Part shown: one piece after another, positions 8,140 to 16,273 of the stretch
Layout of the letters: each line of letters starts with the position of its first letter
How positions within the stretch are numbered: the stretch's first letter is position 1
NCBI RefSeq assembly: GCF_028435365.1
Contig: NZ_JAGTJJ010000001.1
Coordinates: 620,001-684,000 of the forward strand
From: Polyangium jinanense
Lineage (GTDB): Bacteria; Myxococcota; Polyangia; Polyangiales; Polyangiaceae
Length of the DNA stretch: 64,000 nt
Direction: 5' to 3'
Translations under genes and position numbers: made by a program
The notes under the pieces: model-generated
What the model was told of the DNA's origin: nothing
The model's database searches: none
What the model saw: the letters and a program-made list of their open reading frames with translations, nothing else

Positions 8140-8964
8140 TCAGTTCGCGAGCGTCTTGAGGTCGAGCATCTCCTCGACGTTCGGCAGCACCACGAGCTCG
8201 CAGCGGCGGTTGGCGAGCTTGTTCTCGGGCGTGTCGTTCGGCTTCACCGGGTCGGTGTCGCCGTAGCCCGCGGCGCTCCAGCGAGCGGGGCTCAGGCCGC
8301 CGCCGCCCTTCTCATTCGTCTCGATGAGGAACGAGAGCACCTCACGCGCGCGCATCACGCTGAGGCCCCAGTTGTCCTTGAAGCGACCGCCCGTGAGCTT
8401 GTCGCTGTCGGTGTGACCGGCGACCTGGAACGAGCGCTGCGACAGGGCCGAGTCGGTGCGCACGACCTCGGCGACCTTGAGCAGGATGTCCTGCCCGTCC
8501 TTCTTCAGCGTCTCCTTGCCGGGGTCGAAGAGCACGTCGCCCGGGAGCTGGATGACCATGCGGTTGTTGCGCACGGTCACGTTGAGGCCGAGCTTCGTCA
8601 GGGCCTGGAGCTTCTCGCGCAGCGTCTCGAAGCGCTTCTTGATCGCCTCGAGCTGCTCGGCGCGGCGGCGGTACTCCTCGAGGGCCTTCGACTGCTCCTC
8701 GAGGCTCGCGTTGAGCTTCGATATATCGACGCCGGCGTTCTTGAGCTGCTGCTTGAGCTGCTCGATTTGCGCCTTCGCGTCGTCGAGCTCGCCGCGAGCC
8801 TTCTTGTTTTGCCTCTCCTCATCGGCGAGCTGGCCCTTCAGGGCCTCGATTTCACGGACTTTGGCCTGCATCTCCTCCTCGGAGTAGCCGCACCCGGTAG
8901 CGCCCGTGAAGGCGAAGAGGGCGGATCCGAGCAGGAGCCACGAGGTCGTGCGACGCATCGACAT
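8140..8964 (-). CDS. OmpA-family lipoprotein with coiled coil
   Basis: 274 residues from the ATG at 8964, which has AGGAGG close upstream. The signal peptide ends in a lipobox (TGATGC). A long charged coiled coil follows (about residues 30-110: EEEMQAKVREIEALKGQLADE and similar heptads), then an OmpA C-terminal peptidoglycan-binding domain with FDPGKETLKKDG, the hallmark VAGHTDSDKL, then SVMRAREVLSFL and a WSAAGYGDTDPVKPNDTPENKLANRRCELVV block. It should tie the outer membrane to peptidoglycan, like Pal, with the coiled coil as a spacer. The C-terminal R-R-C-E-L-V motif is the usual NRRVEL site. Confidence 0.9.
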   Translation of the reverse strand: MSMRRTTSWLLLGSALFAFTGATGCGYSEEEMQAKVREIEALKGQLADEERQNKKARGELDDAKAQIEQLKQQLKNAGVDISKLNASLEEQSKALEEYRRRAEQLEAIKKRFETLREKLQALTKLGLNVTVRNNRMVIQLPGDVLFDPGKETLKKDGQDILLKVAEVVRTDSALSQRSFQVAGHTDSDKLTGGRFKDNWGLSVMRAREVLSFLIETNEKGGGGLSPARWSAAGYGDTDPVKPNDTPENKLANRRCELVVLPNVEEMLDLKTLAN

Positions 8965-9233
8965 CCTGTCCTCCTGGACGCTTGACGGACGTCCGGACGG
9001 TAGCCGAGGTTCGATGTGTCGCACAAGGGGAGACATGCTTCGCGGCCCCCGATGCATAGATCGCTCACAGTGTCAATAGGCGACGTTTGGCGACGAAAGA
9101 GGAGGTTGTAGGCGCCTGGAATCGCGAGGGACACTACACCCCATCTGTTCCTGCGTTCCGCCCTCGCAATGCTTGCAGAGCGATCTCCCTTCAACCGAAG
9201 GGGTACATCAGAGCAGGCCTTGCAAGAATTTCC

Positions 9234-9262
9234 TTGACCGTCACCATGCGTGGCAATATACG
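9234..9262 (+). promoter_or_regulatory. sigma-70-type promoter of the histone-H1-like gene
   Basis: TTGACC (9234-9239), a 17-base spacer, and TATACG (9257-9262) lie 90 bases before the start codon at 9352. This is one of the best promoter matches in the window. The rest of the 387-base gap 8965-9351 holds no gene; a TTGACA on the minus strand at 9076-9071 has no matching -10. Confidence 0.7.
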
Positions 9263-9351
9263 TCGTGCAACATCTGTTGTCTCGGGGCTCGCGACTCAGG
9301 CAAAGCGCATAGCGAGAGCGAGAGCGAGGCGGCCAATCAGGAGGGTCTCAG

Positions 9352-9690
9352 ATGGCTGCGAAGAAGACTGCGAAGAAGCCCGCGAAGAAGGCGACCAAGA
9401 AGGCCACCAAGCCGGCCGCCCAGAAGGCCACGAAGGCCGCCAAGAAGCCGGCGAAGAAGGCTGCCGCGAAGAAGACGGCCGCCAAGCGCGCCCCCGCGAA
9501 GAAGACGGCCGCCAAGCGCGCCCCCGCGAAGAAGCGCGCCGCCGCCACGACGAAGCGCACGGCGAAGAAGGCCACGAAGCGCGCGCCGGCCAAGAAGTCG
9601 GCCGCTCCACGGGGCCGCGCCGCCGCCAAGCCCGCCGCTCCCAAGTCCGCGCCGGCTCCCGCTCCCGCCGCCTCGCACGAAGAGGAATAG
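9352..9690 (+). CDS. histone-H1-like Lys/Ala/Pro-rich DNA-binding protein
   Basis: 112 residues, almost only Lys, Ala, Pro, Arg and Thr, built from AKK and KRAPAKK motifs like the C-terminal tail of eukaryotic histone H1 and bacterial HU extensions. A 30-base unit encoding KKTAAKRAPA is directly repeated (from about 9470 and 9500). There is no HU domain; the protein is all tail, ending in SHEEE. Such proteins neutralise and condense DNA. GGAGGG lies six bases before the ATG, and an excellent promoter lies at 9234-9262, so strong expression is likely. Low sequence complexity means orthology cannot be inferred. Confidence 0.85.
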   Translation: MAAKKTAKKPAKKATKKATKPAAQKATKAAKKPAKKAAAKKTAAKRAPAKKTAAKRAPAKKRAAATTKRTAKKATKRAPAKKSAAPRGRAAAKPAAPKSAPAPAPAASHEEE

Positions 9691-9724
9691 GCTCGGTAGC
9701 TAGCTCGCAACGCTCTTCGCAGCC

Positions 9725-9760
9725 CTCCCGGAGGCGGATTTCGAGTCCGCCTCGCGGGAG
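9725..9760 (+). terminator. hairpin after the histone-like gene
   Basis: Arms of 14 bases with one bulged G (CTCCCGGAGGCGGA pairing with TCCGCCTC-G-CGGGAG) around a seven-base loop. No T-run follows, so it may be a 3' stabiliser or attenuating stem rather than a classical terminator. Confidence 0.5.
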
Positions 9761-9911
9761 TCGGGGCCTCGACAAAGATCGAGGGATGATGTGCCCCGAA
9801 GAAGCTCGACCCGTCGCGGTAGAGACATCGAAGAGCCTAGACCGAATGGACGTCGGAACGCACCGCACGTCCATTCGTGTTTTTGTGCGCCTCTTTCCGT
9901 AGTCTCGTCCC

Positions 9912-11168
9912 GTGATCAAGAGCCCGCGCGCGATCCTCGCGCTGCTCACGGCCCTGAACCTCCTGAACTACGTCGACCGCTTCGTCGTCACGGCCGTAGG
10001 ACCGCGCATTCAAGAACACCTCGGGCTCTCCGACAAGGAGCTCGGCCTCGTCACGAGCGCCTTCATGCTCGGCTACTTCGTCACGAGCCCCGTCTTCGGG
10101 TGGCTCGGTGACAGGTTCCCGCGCAAAGCCCTCATCGCCGCCGGCGTGCTCGTCTGGTCCGCCGCAACCGCAGCCTCGGGCCTCGCAGGCGCGCTCGCGT
10201 CGCTGCTCGCCGCGCGTGTCGTCGTGGGCGTCGGCGAGGCGAGCTACGCGACCCTGAGCCCCACGATCATCGACGACGTCGCACCCGCCAAAAAGAAGAA
10301 CCGATGGCTCGGCGTCTTCTACGTCGCCATCCCCGCGGGCTCCGCGCTCGGCTTCATCCTCGGCGGCTTGCTCGAGCAGCGCTACGGATGGCGCAACGCC
10401 TTCTACATCGCAGGTGGGCCCGGCGTGCTGCTCGCGCTCGTCGCGCTGCTCCTCCACGAGCCACCACGCACGCTCGCACAGAAGAAGGACGATCGCGGCG
10501 TCGTCGCGAGCTTCCTCGACGACACACGCGCGCTCGCACAAAGCCGCTCGTACGTGCTCACGGTCGCGGGCTACATCGCGCAGACGTTCGCGCTCGGCGG
10601 CTTCGTGCAGTGGGCCGTGCCGTTCCTCTATCGAAGGCTGTGCCTCGATCTGCACGTCGCCGACGGCGCGTTCGGCAAGCTCACGGTGCTCACGGGCCTC
10701 GTCGGCACCGCGATCGGCAGCCTCGTCGCGGAGCGCGTGCCGGGCGAGGAGCGCGTGCGCGCGGCGCTCTGGGTCTGCGCGATCTCCTCGGCCGTGGCCA
10801 CGCCGGTCGCCGTCCTCGCGCTCTTCGCACGCTCGTCCACGAGCTTCCTCGCGCTGCTCGGGGTCTGCGAGCTCGCGGTGTTCGCGAGCATGGCCCCGAC
10901 GAACCTCGCCATCTTGAAGTCGGTGCCCGAGGATCGACGCGCGAGCGCGATGGCGCTGTCGATCTTCCTGATCCACCTGCTCGGTGATCTGATCTCGCCT
11001 CCGATCGTCGGCGCGGTGAGCGACGCGTTCGGCGACTCGAAGGCGCAGTGCACGTCGGGCACGGGCCTCTTCTGGGGCATGCTCACGCTGCCCGTCGCGC
11101 TCGCGCTCTCGGCCGCGTTCTGGTTTGTCGGCGCGCGCCGGAAAAACCCGGTTCCCTCGCCCCGCTAG
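9912..11168 (+). CDS. MFS transporter, Spinster-like subgroup
   Basis: 418 residues with about twelve transmembrane helices. The start LLTALNLLNYVDRFVVTAVGP is characteristic of the Spinster (Spns/lysolipid or sphingolipid) branch of the major facilitator superfamily, and the loop 2-3 motif GWLGDRFPRKALI is the MFS motif A. Further blocks: ARVVVGVGEASYATLSPTIIDD and FYVAIPAGSALGFILGG. The start is GTG. The substrate is uncertain; lipid-like molecules or organic acids are possible. The stop overlaps that of the next, opposing gene by four bases. Confidence 0.85.
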   Translation: MIKSPRAILALLTALNLLNYVDRFVVTAVGPRIQEHLGLSDKELGLVTSAFMLGYFVTSPVFGWLGDRFPRKALIAAGVLVWSAATAASGLAGALASLLAARVVVGVGEASYATLSPTIIDDVAPAKKKNRWLGVFYVAIPAGSALGFILGGLLEQRYGWRNAFYIAGGPGVLLALVALLLHEPPRTLAQKKDDRGVVASFLDDTRALAQSRSYVLTVAGYIAQTFALGGFVQWAVPFLYRRLCLDLHVADGAFGKLTVLTGLVGTAIGSLVAERVPGEERVRAALWVCAISSAVATPVAVLALFARSSTSFLALLGVCELAVFASMAPTNLAILKSVPEDRRASAMALSIFLIHLLGDLISPPIVGAVSDAFGDSKAQCTSGTGLFWGMLTLPVALALSAAFWFVGARRKNPVPSPR

Positions 11169-12769
11169 TCGCCGAGGTAGAGCCGGAGCGATCGCGCCGC
11201 GGAAGGACGATCGAACGGCACGCCCGCGAGCTCGCGTTGCGACATGCGCTCGAAGAGCTGGATCGAAAAATCGTAGAAGGCCTCGCACTCACGCGCGGCC
11301 GTGTCGAGGCGCGTCGGGTCGAGCAGATCGGCGTCGCGCAGCGCCGCGAGCGAAGCGACGAGGTCCTTCGCGCGCGGGTAGTCGCCGAGCACGACGAGCG
11401 GATAGCCCATCGCGCGGAAGTAGCCGAGGAAGTCACGCACGAAGCCGAAGCTCTCGGGCACGGCCCAAAGGTCGCTCGTGGGATCGGCGTGCCGGAGCTT
11501 GCTCGTGAATGCGCGCGTGATCTGCGCGAACATCCACACGTTCTGCCGCACGCGCGCGATCGTCCCGCGCCGCACGCCGACGTCCTCGAAGACGCGCCCC
11601 TCCTCGAGCGTCGCCCCGAGCGCGCGCCCGAGGAAGAGCACGCAGAGCTCGATCGCCGGCCGCAGAAGCGCCGTCGCGCCCTGAATCCGCGCGCGCAGAT
11701 CCTGCTCCGTGAGCTTCGCGTCCGCGGGAGGTAGTTCGTGCTCAAAGATTCGTCGGAGCTCGATGCGCAGACTCGCTGACACCGTGAGCAGCGCGTCCTT
11801 GATCGCCGAGAGCCTCTGCCCCTCCGCGACGAGCGCGCCGTGCCGTGCCGCGATGTCCGCCGCGCCCACGCGCCCGAGCTCCCGGCTGAACCCCTCCGCG
11901 AGCAGCTCACCCGATCGCCTGCGCAGGTAGTTCGACAGCGCGCGCCCGTCGCTGCGCAGCACCGCGAGCACGAGGTACGCGCGCCCCGCCACGCGACGAT
12001 CGGTGTGATCGAGCGCGATCGCATCGAGCAGCCGCAGATACCGAAGCATGCGGTAGAGCGACAGGAACGTGAGCGCCACGAGTCGATGCGGGTGCTCGCC
12101 GCTCACGTTCTGCATGAGCTCGAGCACCGCCGACGAGCCGATGCGATCGAACTCGGGCCGGAACTCGAGCGCCGAAAGCGGGTTGAAGAATGCGCTCTGC
12201 GTGATCTCGCGCATCGTGATCGAGAGGTGCGCGTAGAAGACGCGGTAGCTCACGCGCGGCAGGCGCAGCATCGCCGTGCCCGTCTCGATCAGGTTCGTGA
12301 ACGCCTGCCGCAAGAGGAACAGCGCCGCCTCGGGCGACTCCTGCGCCATCGTCGCGTAGACGAGCCGCGTGCGCGAGTTGTCCTCGGGCAGCACGGTCTC
12401 GAGGTAGCGCTGGAACACGAACGCGCGATCACGCTCGCCGAGCATCATGCGCGCGAGTTGCACGACGCGCGCCATGCCATCTTTCGCGTGCGCGAGCTGC
12501 TCGCGGAAGTCGTGGCTGACGATCGTTTGTCTACGACCCGAGCCCGGGTGGTTGCGCGGGTTCGCGAAGCAGGCGAGGCCCTTCAGCAGGATCTCGAGCT
12601 CGAAGAGGATCTCGTCCTTCTGCTTCTCGGCGAGCTTCGAGAACCAGGCGTCGCGCGCCTCGCGTTGCTCACGACGCAGGCCTCGCGAGTCGCGCAGAAG
12701 CTCGACGTACGCGTTGTTCGCGCCGCCCAGGCCCTGGCCGCGTGTGGGAGGGTTCGAATCGCTCGTCAA
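11165..12769 (-). CDS. large conserved-looking protein of unknown function
   Basis: 534 residues, predominantly helical, no signal peptide and no transmembrane helix. It begins with TTG, 15 bases after the stop of the upstream lipoprotein gene, and no ATG or GTG is available nearby; the start is therefore less certain. The region LEILLKGLACFANPRNHPGSGRR suggests a nucleic-acid or membrane-associated surface. No catalytic motif is recognised. The smooth codon use shows a real gene. It overlaps the MFS gene tail to tail (11165-11168). Confidence 0.7.
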   Translation of the reverse strand: MTSDSNPPTRGQGLGGANNAYVELLRDSRGLRREQREARDAWFSKLAEKQKDEILFELEILLKGLACFANPRNHPGSGRRQTIVSHDFREQLAHAKDGMARVVQLARMMLGERDRAFVFQRYLETVLPEDNSRTRLVYATMAQESPEAALFLLRQAFTNLIETGTAMLRLPRVSYRVFYAHLSITMREITQSAFFNPLSALEFRPEFDRIGSSAVLELMQNVSGEHPHRLVALTFLSLYRMLRYLRLLDAIALDHTDRRVAGRAYLVLAVLRSDGRALSNYLRRRSGELLAEGFSRELGRVGAADIAARHGALVAEGQRLSAIKDALLTVSASLRIELRRIFEHELPPADAKLTEQDLRARIQGATALLRPAIELCVLFLGRALGATLEEGRVFEDVGVRRGTIARVRQNVWMFAQITRAFTSKLRHADPTSDLWAVPESFGFVRDFLGYFRAMGYPLVVLGDYPRAKDLVASLAALRDADLLDPTRLDTAARECEAFYDFSIQLFERMSQRELAGVPFDRPSAARSLRLYLGD

Positions 12770-12784
12770 GGGCTCGTCCGGCGC

Positions 12785-13441
12785 CTAACGGCGCGCCTTG
12801 AACTCGAAGGGATAGGTAAAGATCGTGTCCTTGCCGCTCGGCGACTTCGGGTACGTCAGGCCCTTGGCCACGTCCTGCATGCAGCTCTCGATCTCGGGCG
12901 CGGTGATGTCGCTGTCCTCGCGCTTGATCTTCGCCTCCTTGAGCCGACCGTCCGGCGCGAGCTCGAACGTGAAGGCGACCTTGCCCTTCTGTCCCGGGTT
13001 GTTCTTCGCCCAGAGATCGAAGCAGCAGCGGAACGCATCACGCTTCGACTTGATGAGGTCGCTCATCGGCTGGAAGCGATCACTCGCGCCCGCGTCGCCC
13101 GCGGTCTGCGCGTTGTTCATCACGACGCCGCTCGCCGGCGGCTCGTTCGTGATCTCCGCGAGCATGTCCTTGCAGTCGGACGCCTTCTCCGGAGCCTTGC
13201 GCGGCGCAGGCGGAGGCGCCGCAGCCGCGCCCGCGCCTTGATCGGCCGGAGAAGCGCCTTGCCCGGGCTTCGCCTCTTCCTTCGGCGCTGCCGTCTCGCC
13301 GCTCGCGGCTTTGTCCGGCGAGGCTTCAGGCGAACTCGCCTCGGGAGGCGATCCGCTCGCGCACGCCGAAAACAGCGCCGCGAAAGTGAGGCTCAACGTC
13401 GCGAAGAAGGAGGCTGTCGCGCAGGCTCGCATGGCGGCCAT
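12785..13441 (-). CDS. lipoprotein with AgmX/TonB-like C-terminal domain
   Basis: 218 residues from ATG 13441 (a second ATG, 13432, is possible). A lipobox (LFSAC) follows a hydrophobic signal. Next is a Pro/Ala/Glu-rich linker of about 75 residues, then a domain with KSKRDAFRCCFDLWAKNNPGQKG, VAFTFELAPDGRLKEAKI and CMQDVAKGLTYPKSP, the pattern of the AgmX/PglI C-terminal domain of myxobacteria (a TonB-C-like fold with a conserved Cys pair). In Myxococcus such domains occur in gliding and adventurous-motility proteins, but here the protein is a short lipoprotein and the role is open. It may be cotranscribed with the 11165-12769 gene. Confidence 0.75.
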   Translation of the reverse strand: MAAMRACATASFFATLSLTFAALFSACASGSPPEASSPEASPDKAASGETAAPKEEAKPGQGASPADQGAGAAAAPPPAPRKAPEKASDCKDMLAEITNEPPASGVVMNNAQTAGDAGASDRFQPMSDLIKSKRDAFRCCFDLWAKNNPGQKGKVAFTFELAPDGRLKEAKIKREDSDITAPEIESCMQDVAKGLTYPKSPSGKDTIFTYPFEFKARR

Positions 13442-13510
13442 CCTACCCGATCCTGCCTCCTTCCCGTGCGTCACCTCGCCCGGACGCGCGCGCCGGACCA
13501 TCCTTCGGCC

Positions 13511-13972
13511 ATGCGTAGGCTCCCCGCCAAGCTTGCACTCCTCGTGATCCCCCTCGCATTTGCCCTCCCAGCCGCGTGCGGCGACGCCTACGAGGTTCGT
13601 CCGTGTGGTCAGATCCCCGAGAAAGGCTGCCCCGTCGGCCGCGGTGGAACGTGCGACGACCAGACTTGCGCGGCCCTCTACGATTGTGTGGACGGCGCCT
13701 GGCGCCTCGCCGAGGCCTGCCCCGGCGGCGGCCAGGACCCGGACGCCGGCGTCTCCCCCGATGGTTGCGCCAAACCTGTGATTGACCATACCGGCGAGAC
13801 CACCGGCTGCAAGCCGGACCTGCAGAACCCGGACTGTCCTGCGGTCGCGGCCGAGCAGTGCTTCGAAACCGTTTGCCTGACCGATTGCTTGGATTTTTTT
13901 CTTTGCAGCGGAGAAGGCTGGAACCTCGTGGCATACTGCAATGAAGAAGGGACGCTTGTACTGACCCAGTGA
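13511..13972 (+). CDS. Cys-rich small lipoprotein
   Basis: 153 residues with signal and lipobox (ALPAAC). The mature chain has about 15 cysteines, several in pairs (CPVGRGGTCDDQTC, CFETVCLTDCLDFFLC), so it is probably a disulfide-stabilised surface protein. No domain recognised. Its start is 69 bases from the divergent AgmX-like lipoprotein gene, and its stop overlaps the GTG of the next gene (GTGA), so both downstream genes form an operon. Confidence 0.7.
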   Translation: MRRLPAKLALLVIPLAFALPAACGDAYEVRPCGQIPEKGCPVGRGGTCDDQTCAALYDCVDGAWRLAEACPGGGQDPDAGVSPDGCAKPVIDHTGETTGCKPDLQNPDCPAVAAEQCFETVCLTDCLDFFLCSGEGWNLVAYCNEEGTLVLTQ

Positions 13973-14448
13973 GGCGACGAGGTCTGCATCGAGTCCCGGA
14001 AGCCGCGGTGTTCTTCGCGATGGCGATGGCGCTCGTGGGCTGTCCGGACGAACGCGGCCCGGTCGAAGTCGTGGAACCCACGGCCGAGATCGCGGCGAAA
14101 GGCGCACGCGCGCCGGTTTCTGGCATGGCCGTCGACGTCGTCTCGGTGCGCTCCGACGCGGCGATCGACGTGGAGGCGGTGCGTGCGGTGCTGCGCGACG
14201 CGGAGCCCGCGTTTCTCGCGTGCATCGATCCCGATGATTCGACGGGCGTGATCGCGCTGAAGCTCGGGATCGAGGAGGACGGCGCGACGCTCGACGTGAC
14301 CTCGCAACAAGCGACGACCTACGGCACGGACGACGCGCGCGCGTGCCTCGAGCGAATCGTGGCGGCGCTCAGGTTCCCGACGACGCAGTCCCGCGAGCGC
14401 TTCGAGCTCGCGGTCACGCTCGAAGTGCGCACGCGGCACGAGCTTTAG
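13969..14448 (+). CDS. lipoprotein with AgmX-like domain
   Basis: 159 residues from the GTG overlapping the preceding stop. Signal VFFAMAMALVGC places the lipidated Cys near residue 25. The second half (VRAVLRDAEPAFLACIDPDDSTGVI, ALKLGIEEDGATLDVTSQQ, CLERIVAALRFP) has the same order of elements as the domain at 12785-13441: a helix with Cys, a beta hairpin with GxL/T, then a helix CLERIV.. and LRFP. It is thus a second AgmX-like lipoprotein divergent from the first. A hairpin closes the operon at 14451-14480. Confidence 0.7.
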   Translation: MRRRGLHRVPEAAVFFAMAMALVGCPDERGPVEVVEPTAEIAAKGARAPVSGMAVDVVSVRSDAAIDVEAVRAVLRDAEPAFLACIDPDDSTGVIALKLGIEEDGATLDVTSQQATTYGTDDARACLERIVAALRFPTTQSRERFELAVTLEVRTRHEL

Positions 14449-14450
14449 TC

Positions 14451-14480
14451 CCGAGGGGGACGCCTCGCGTCCCCCTCTCG
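14451..14480. terminator. hairpin after the lipoprotein operon
   Basis: Inverted repeat (GAGGGGGACG at 14453-14462 with CGTCCCCCTC at 14468-14477, extended by two bases) between converging genes. It lacks a T-run and resembles the G/C-rich intergenic hairpins common in this genome. Confidence 0.45.
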
Positions 14481-14555
14481 GCCTGGCGAAGCCCGGCCGA
14501 TTCACCCCCCGAGGCGAGTTCGCTTCGCGATCTCGCAGCGCGTATCCGCGCTGAT

Positions 14556-15302
14556 TCAAGCCGACTTCAGGAAAGGCTCCCACTCCTTGAACGGCTCGGG
14601 TCGGCCGAGCAAAAGGAGCATGGAGGCCGACCAGCGCGGCGCCGTGGGCGTGCGGAGAAGGCGCATGCTCGCTTCCTCCGGCGTGCGTCGACCTTTGCGC
14701 AAATTGCACGGGCGACACGCGGTGACGAGGTTCTCCCACGAGTCGACGCCGCCGCGCGATCGCGGCACGACGTGATCGATGTTGAGGTCACGCACGGGCG
14801 GCCGCTTCGAGCAGTACTGACACTGGTGCGCGTCGCGCAGCATCACGTTGCGGCGCGACAGGCGCACCGTCGGACGGCGCACGCGCTCGTAGCGGCGCAG
14901 GTGGAGGACGCGGGGCACGCGCAGCGAGCCGCCGACGATGGGCAGGCCGTCGTCGGTGTCGCGAACGGGCAAGCCGCGCCAGGACGAGAAATCGTGGACC
15001 TCGCCGACCTCGTCGATGGCGTGCGCGGCGCCGCCGAAGAGAAGCAGGAATGCGCGGCGTGCGGTCGTCACCTGGACAGGATGAAAATGCCGGTTGAGCG
15101 CGAGGACCGGCAACGTCAGCGGATCACGGCTCCGCCTCTCGGGATGGAGGAGCGTCGGGTTCGCGAGCGTGAGGTCGTCGTCGATTTCGAACGAACCGTC
15201 GAGCTCATCGTGCCCGCCCACCATGTCGGCGTCACCAACATCCGAGGGGCTCGTCGAAAGGAGCGAGGCCCCCAATCGCTCGGAGAGCTCAGGCCTTGGC
15301 AC
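14556..15302 (-). CDS. HNH endonuclease
   Basis: 248 residues from a GTG start (a later ATG at 15224 is possible). The C-terminal half is a complete HNH fold: RRNVMLRDAHQCQYC, then LNIDHVVPRSRGG, and WENLVTACRPCNLRKGRRTPEEA, with two CxxC zinc knuckles around the catalytic DH and N/H residues. This RNA-or-DNA-nuclease type of protein (McrA/cyanobacterial-style HNH) is widespread and usually stands alone. The N-terminal half contains LPVLALNRHFHPVQVTTARRAFLLLF, the standard companion block in this family. Target unknown. Confidence 0.88.
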   Translation of the reverse strand: MPRPELSERLGASLLSTSPSDVGDADMVGGHDELDGSFEIDDDLTLANPTLLHPERRSRDPLTLPVLALNRHFHPVQVTTARRAFLLLFGGAAHAIDEVGEVHDFSSWRGLPVRDTDDGLPIVGGSLRVPRVLHLRRYERVRRPTVRLSRRNVMLRDAHQCQYCSKRPPVRDLNIDHVVPRSRGGVDSWENLVTACRPCNLRKGRRTPEEASMRLLRTPTAPRWSASMLLLLGRPEPFKEWEPFLKSA

Positions 15303-15412
15303 AGCCTGAATGTAGCAACAAATGGCCCGGTCTGGCGGCCCCCCGCACGAAAAAAAGAGCGCCCCCGGCCGCGGGTCTTTGCCCCGCGCTCTCCATCGCT
15401 TACAGGCTCCGC

Positions 15413-16273
15413 ATGTTCAAAGAGCGATGCTTGCAAGGCAGGACCGCGATCGTGACCGGCGGTGGCACGGGCCTCGGACTCTCCATGGCGCTCGGCCTCG
15501 CTGATCTCGGTGCGAACCTCGTGCTCACGAGCCGCGACCCCGGGCACATCGAACCCGCATGCGAAAAGGTGCGCGAGCGCGGCGGAAAAGCCCTCGCGGT
15601 GCGCTGTGACGTCAGGCACTTCCCCGAGGTCGAGGCCATGGTCGCCGAGGCCGAGCGCACGTTCGGATCGATCGACATCCTGATCAACAACGCGGCCGGA
15701 AACTTCCTCTGCCCCACGGAAGATTTGAGCCCCAACGGCTTCAACGCCGTCGTCTCCATCGTGCTGAACGGCACCTTCCACGCGACGCTCGCCGCAGGGA
15801 GGCGGATGATCGCGGCGGGCAAGGGCGGCGTGATCCTGAACATGCTCGCCACGTACGCGTGGACGGGCTCTGGCTTCGTGATCCCGAGCGCGTCGGCGAA
15901 GGCGGGCGTGATGGCGATGACGCGCTCGCTCGCCGTCGAGTGGGCGAAATACAAGATCCGCGTGAACGGCATCGCGCCCGGACCCTTCCCCACGGAGGGC
16001 GCATGGAAGGCGCTCGTGCCGGAAGGCATGGACAGCATCGGCAAGAGCAAGGTCCCGCTCGGTCGCTACGGTGAGCACGAGGAGCTCGCGAACCTCGCGG
16101 CATTCCTGGTGAGTGATTATTCGGCGTACATCACGGGGGACGTGATCACGATCGATGGCGGCGCGTGGCTTTCCGAAGGCGGCACGTTCAACCAGATCGC
16201 CATGATGGAGCCCGACACGATCAAGCCCGTCATCGCGATGATGCGAGGCGGTAAGACCAAGTCGAGCGGCTGA
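15413..16273 (+). CDS. 2,4-dienoyl-CoA reductase-type SDR
   Basis: 286 residues. The NADPH site is TGGGTGLG (residues 15-22) and the NNAAGNF motif follows. The active site is not the usual SDR YxxxK but the arrangement of 2,4-dienoyl-CoA reductases: TYAWTGSGFVIPSASAKAGV, with Tyr148, Ser159 and Lys163, very like mammalian mitochondrial DECR. The enzyme reduces dienoyl-CoA intermediates in the breakdown of unsaturated fatty acids. The stop codon shares its A with the ATG of the next gene, suggesting cotranscription, although no functional link with an exonuclease is evident. Confidence 0.87.
   Translation: MFKERCLQGRTAIVTGGGTGLGLSMALGLADLGANLVLTSRDPGHIEPACEKVRERGGKALAVRCDVRHFPEVEAMVAEAERTFGSIDILINNAAGNFLCPTEDLSPNGFNAVVSIVLNGTFHATLAAGRRMIAAGKGGVILNMLATYAWTGSGFVIPSASAKAGVMAMTRSLAVEWAKYKIRVNGIAPGPFPTEGAWKALVPEGMDSIGKSKVPLGRYGEHEELANLAAFLVSDYSAYITGDVITIDGGAWLSEGGTFNQIAMMEPDTIKPVIAMMRGGKTKSSG

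Noticed and set aside
9071..9076. TTGACA on the minus strand as an ompA-like promoter
   Set aside because: No -10 at 16-19 bases downstream.
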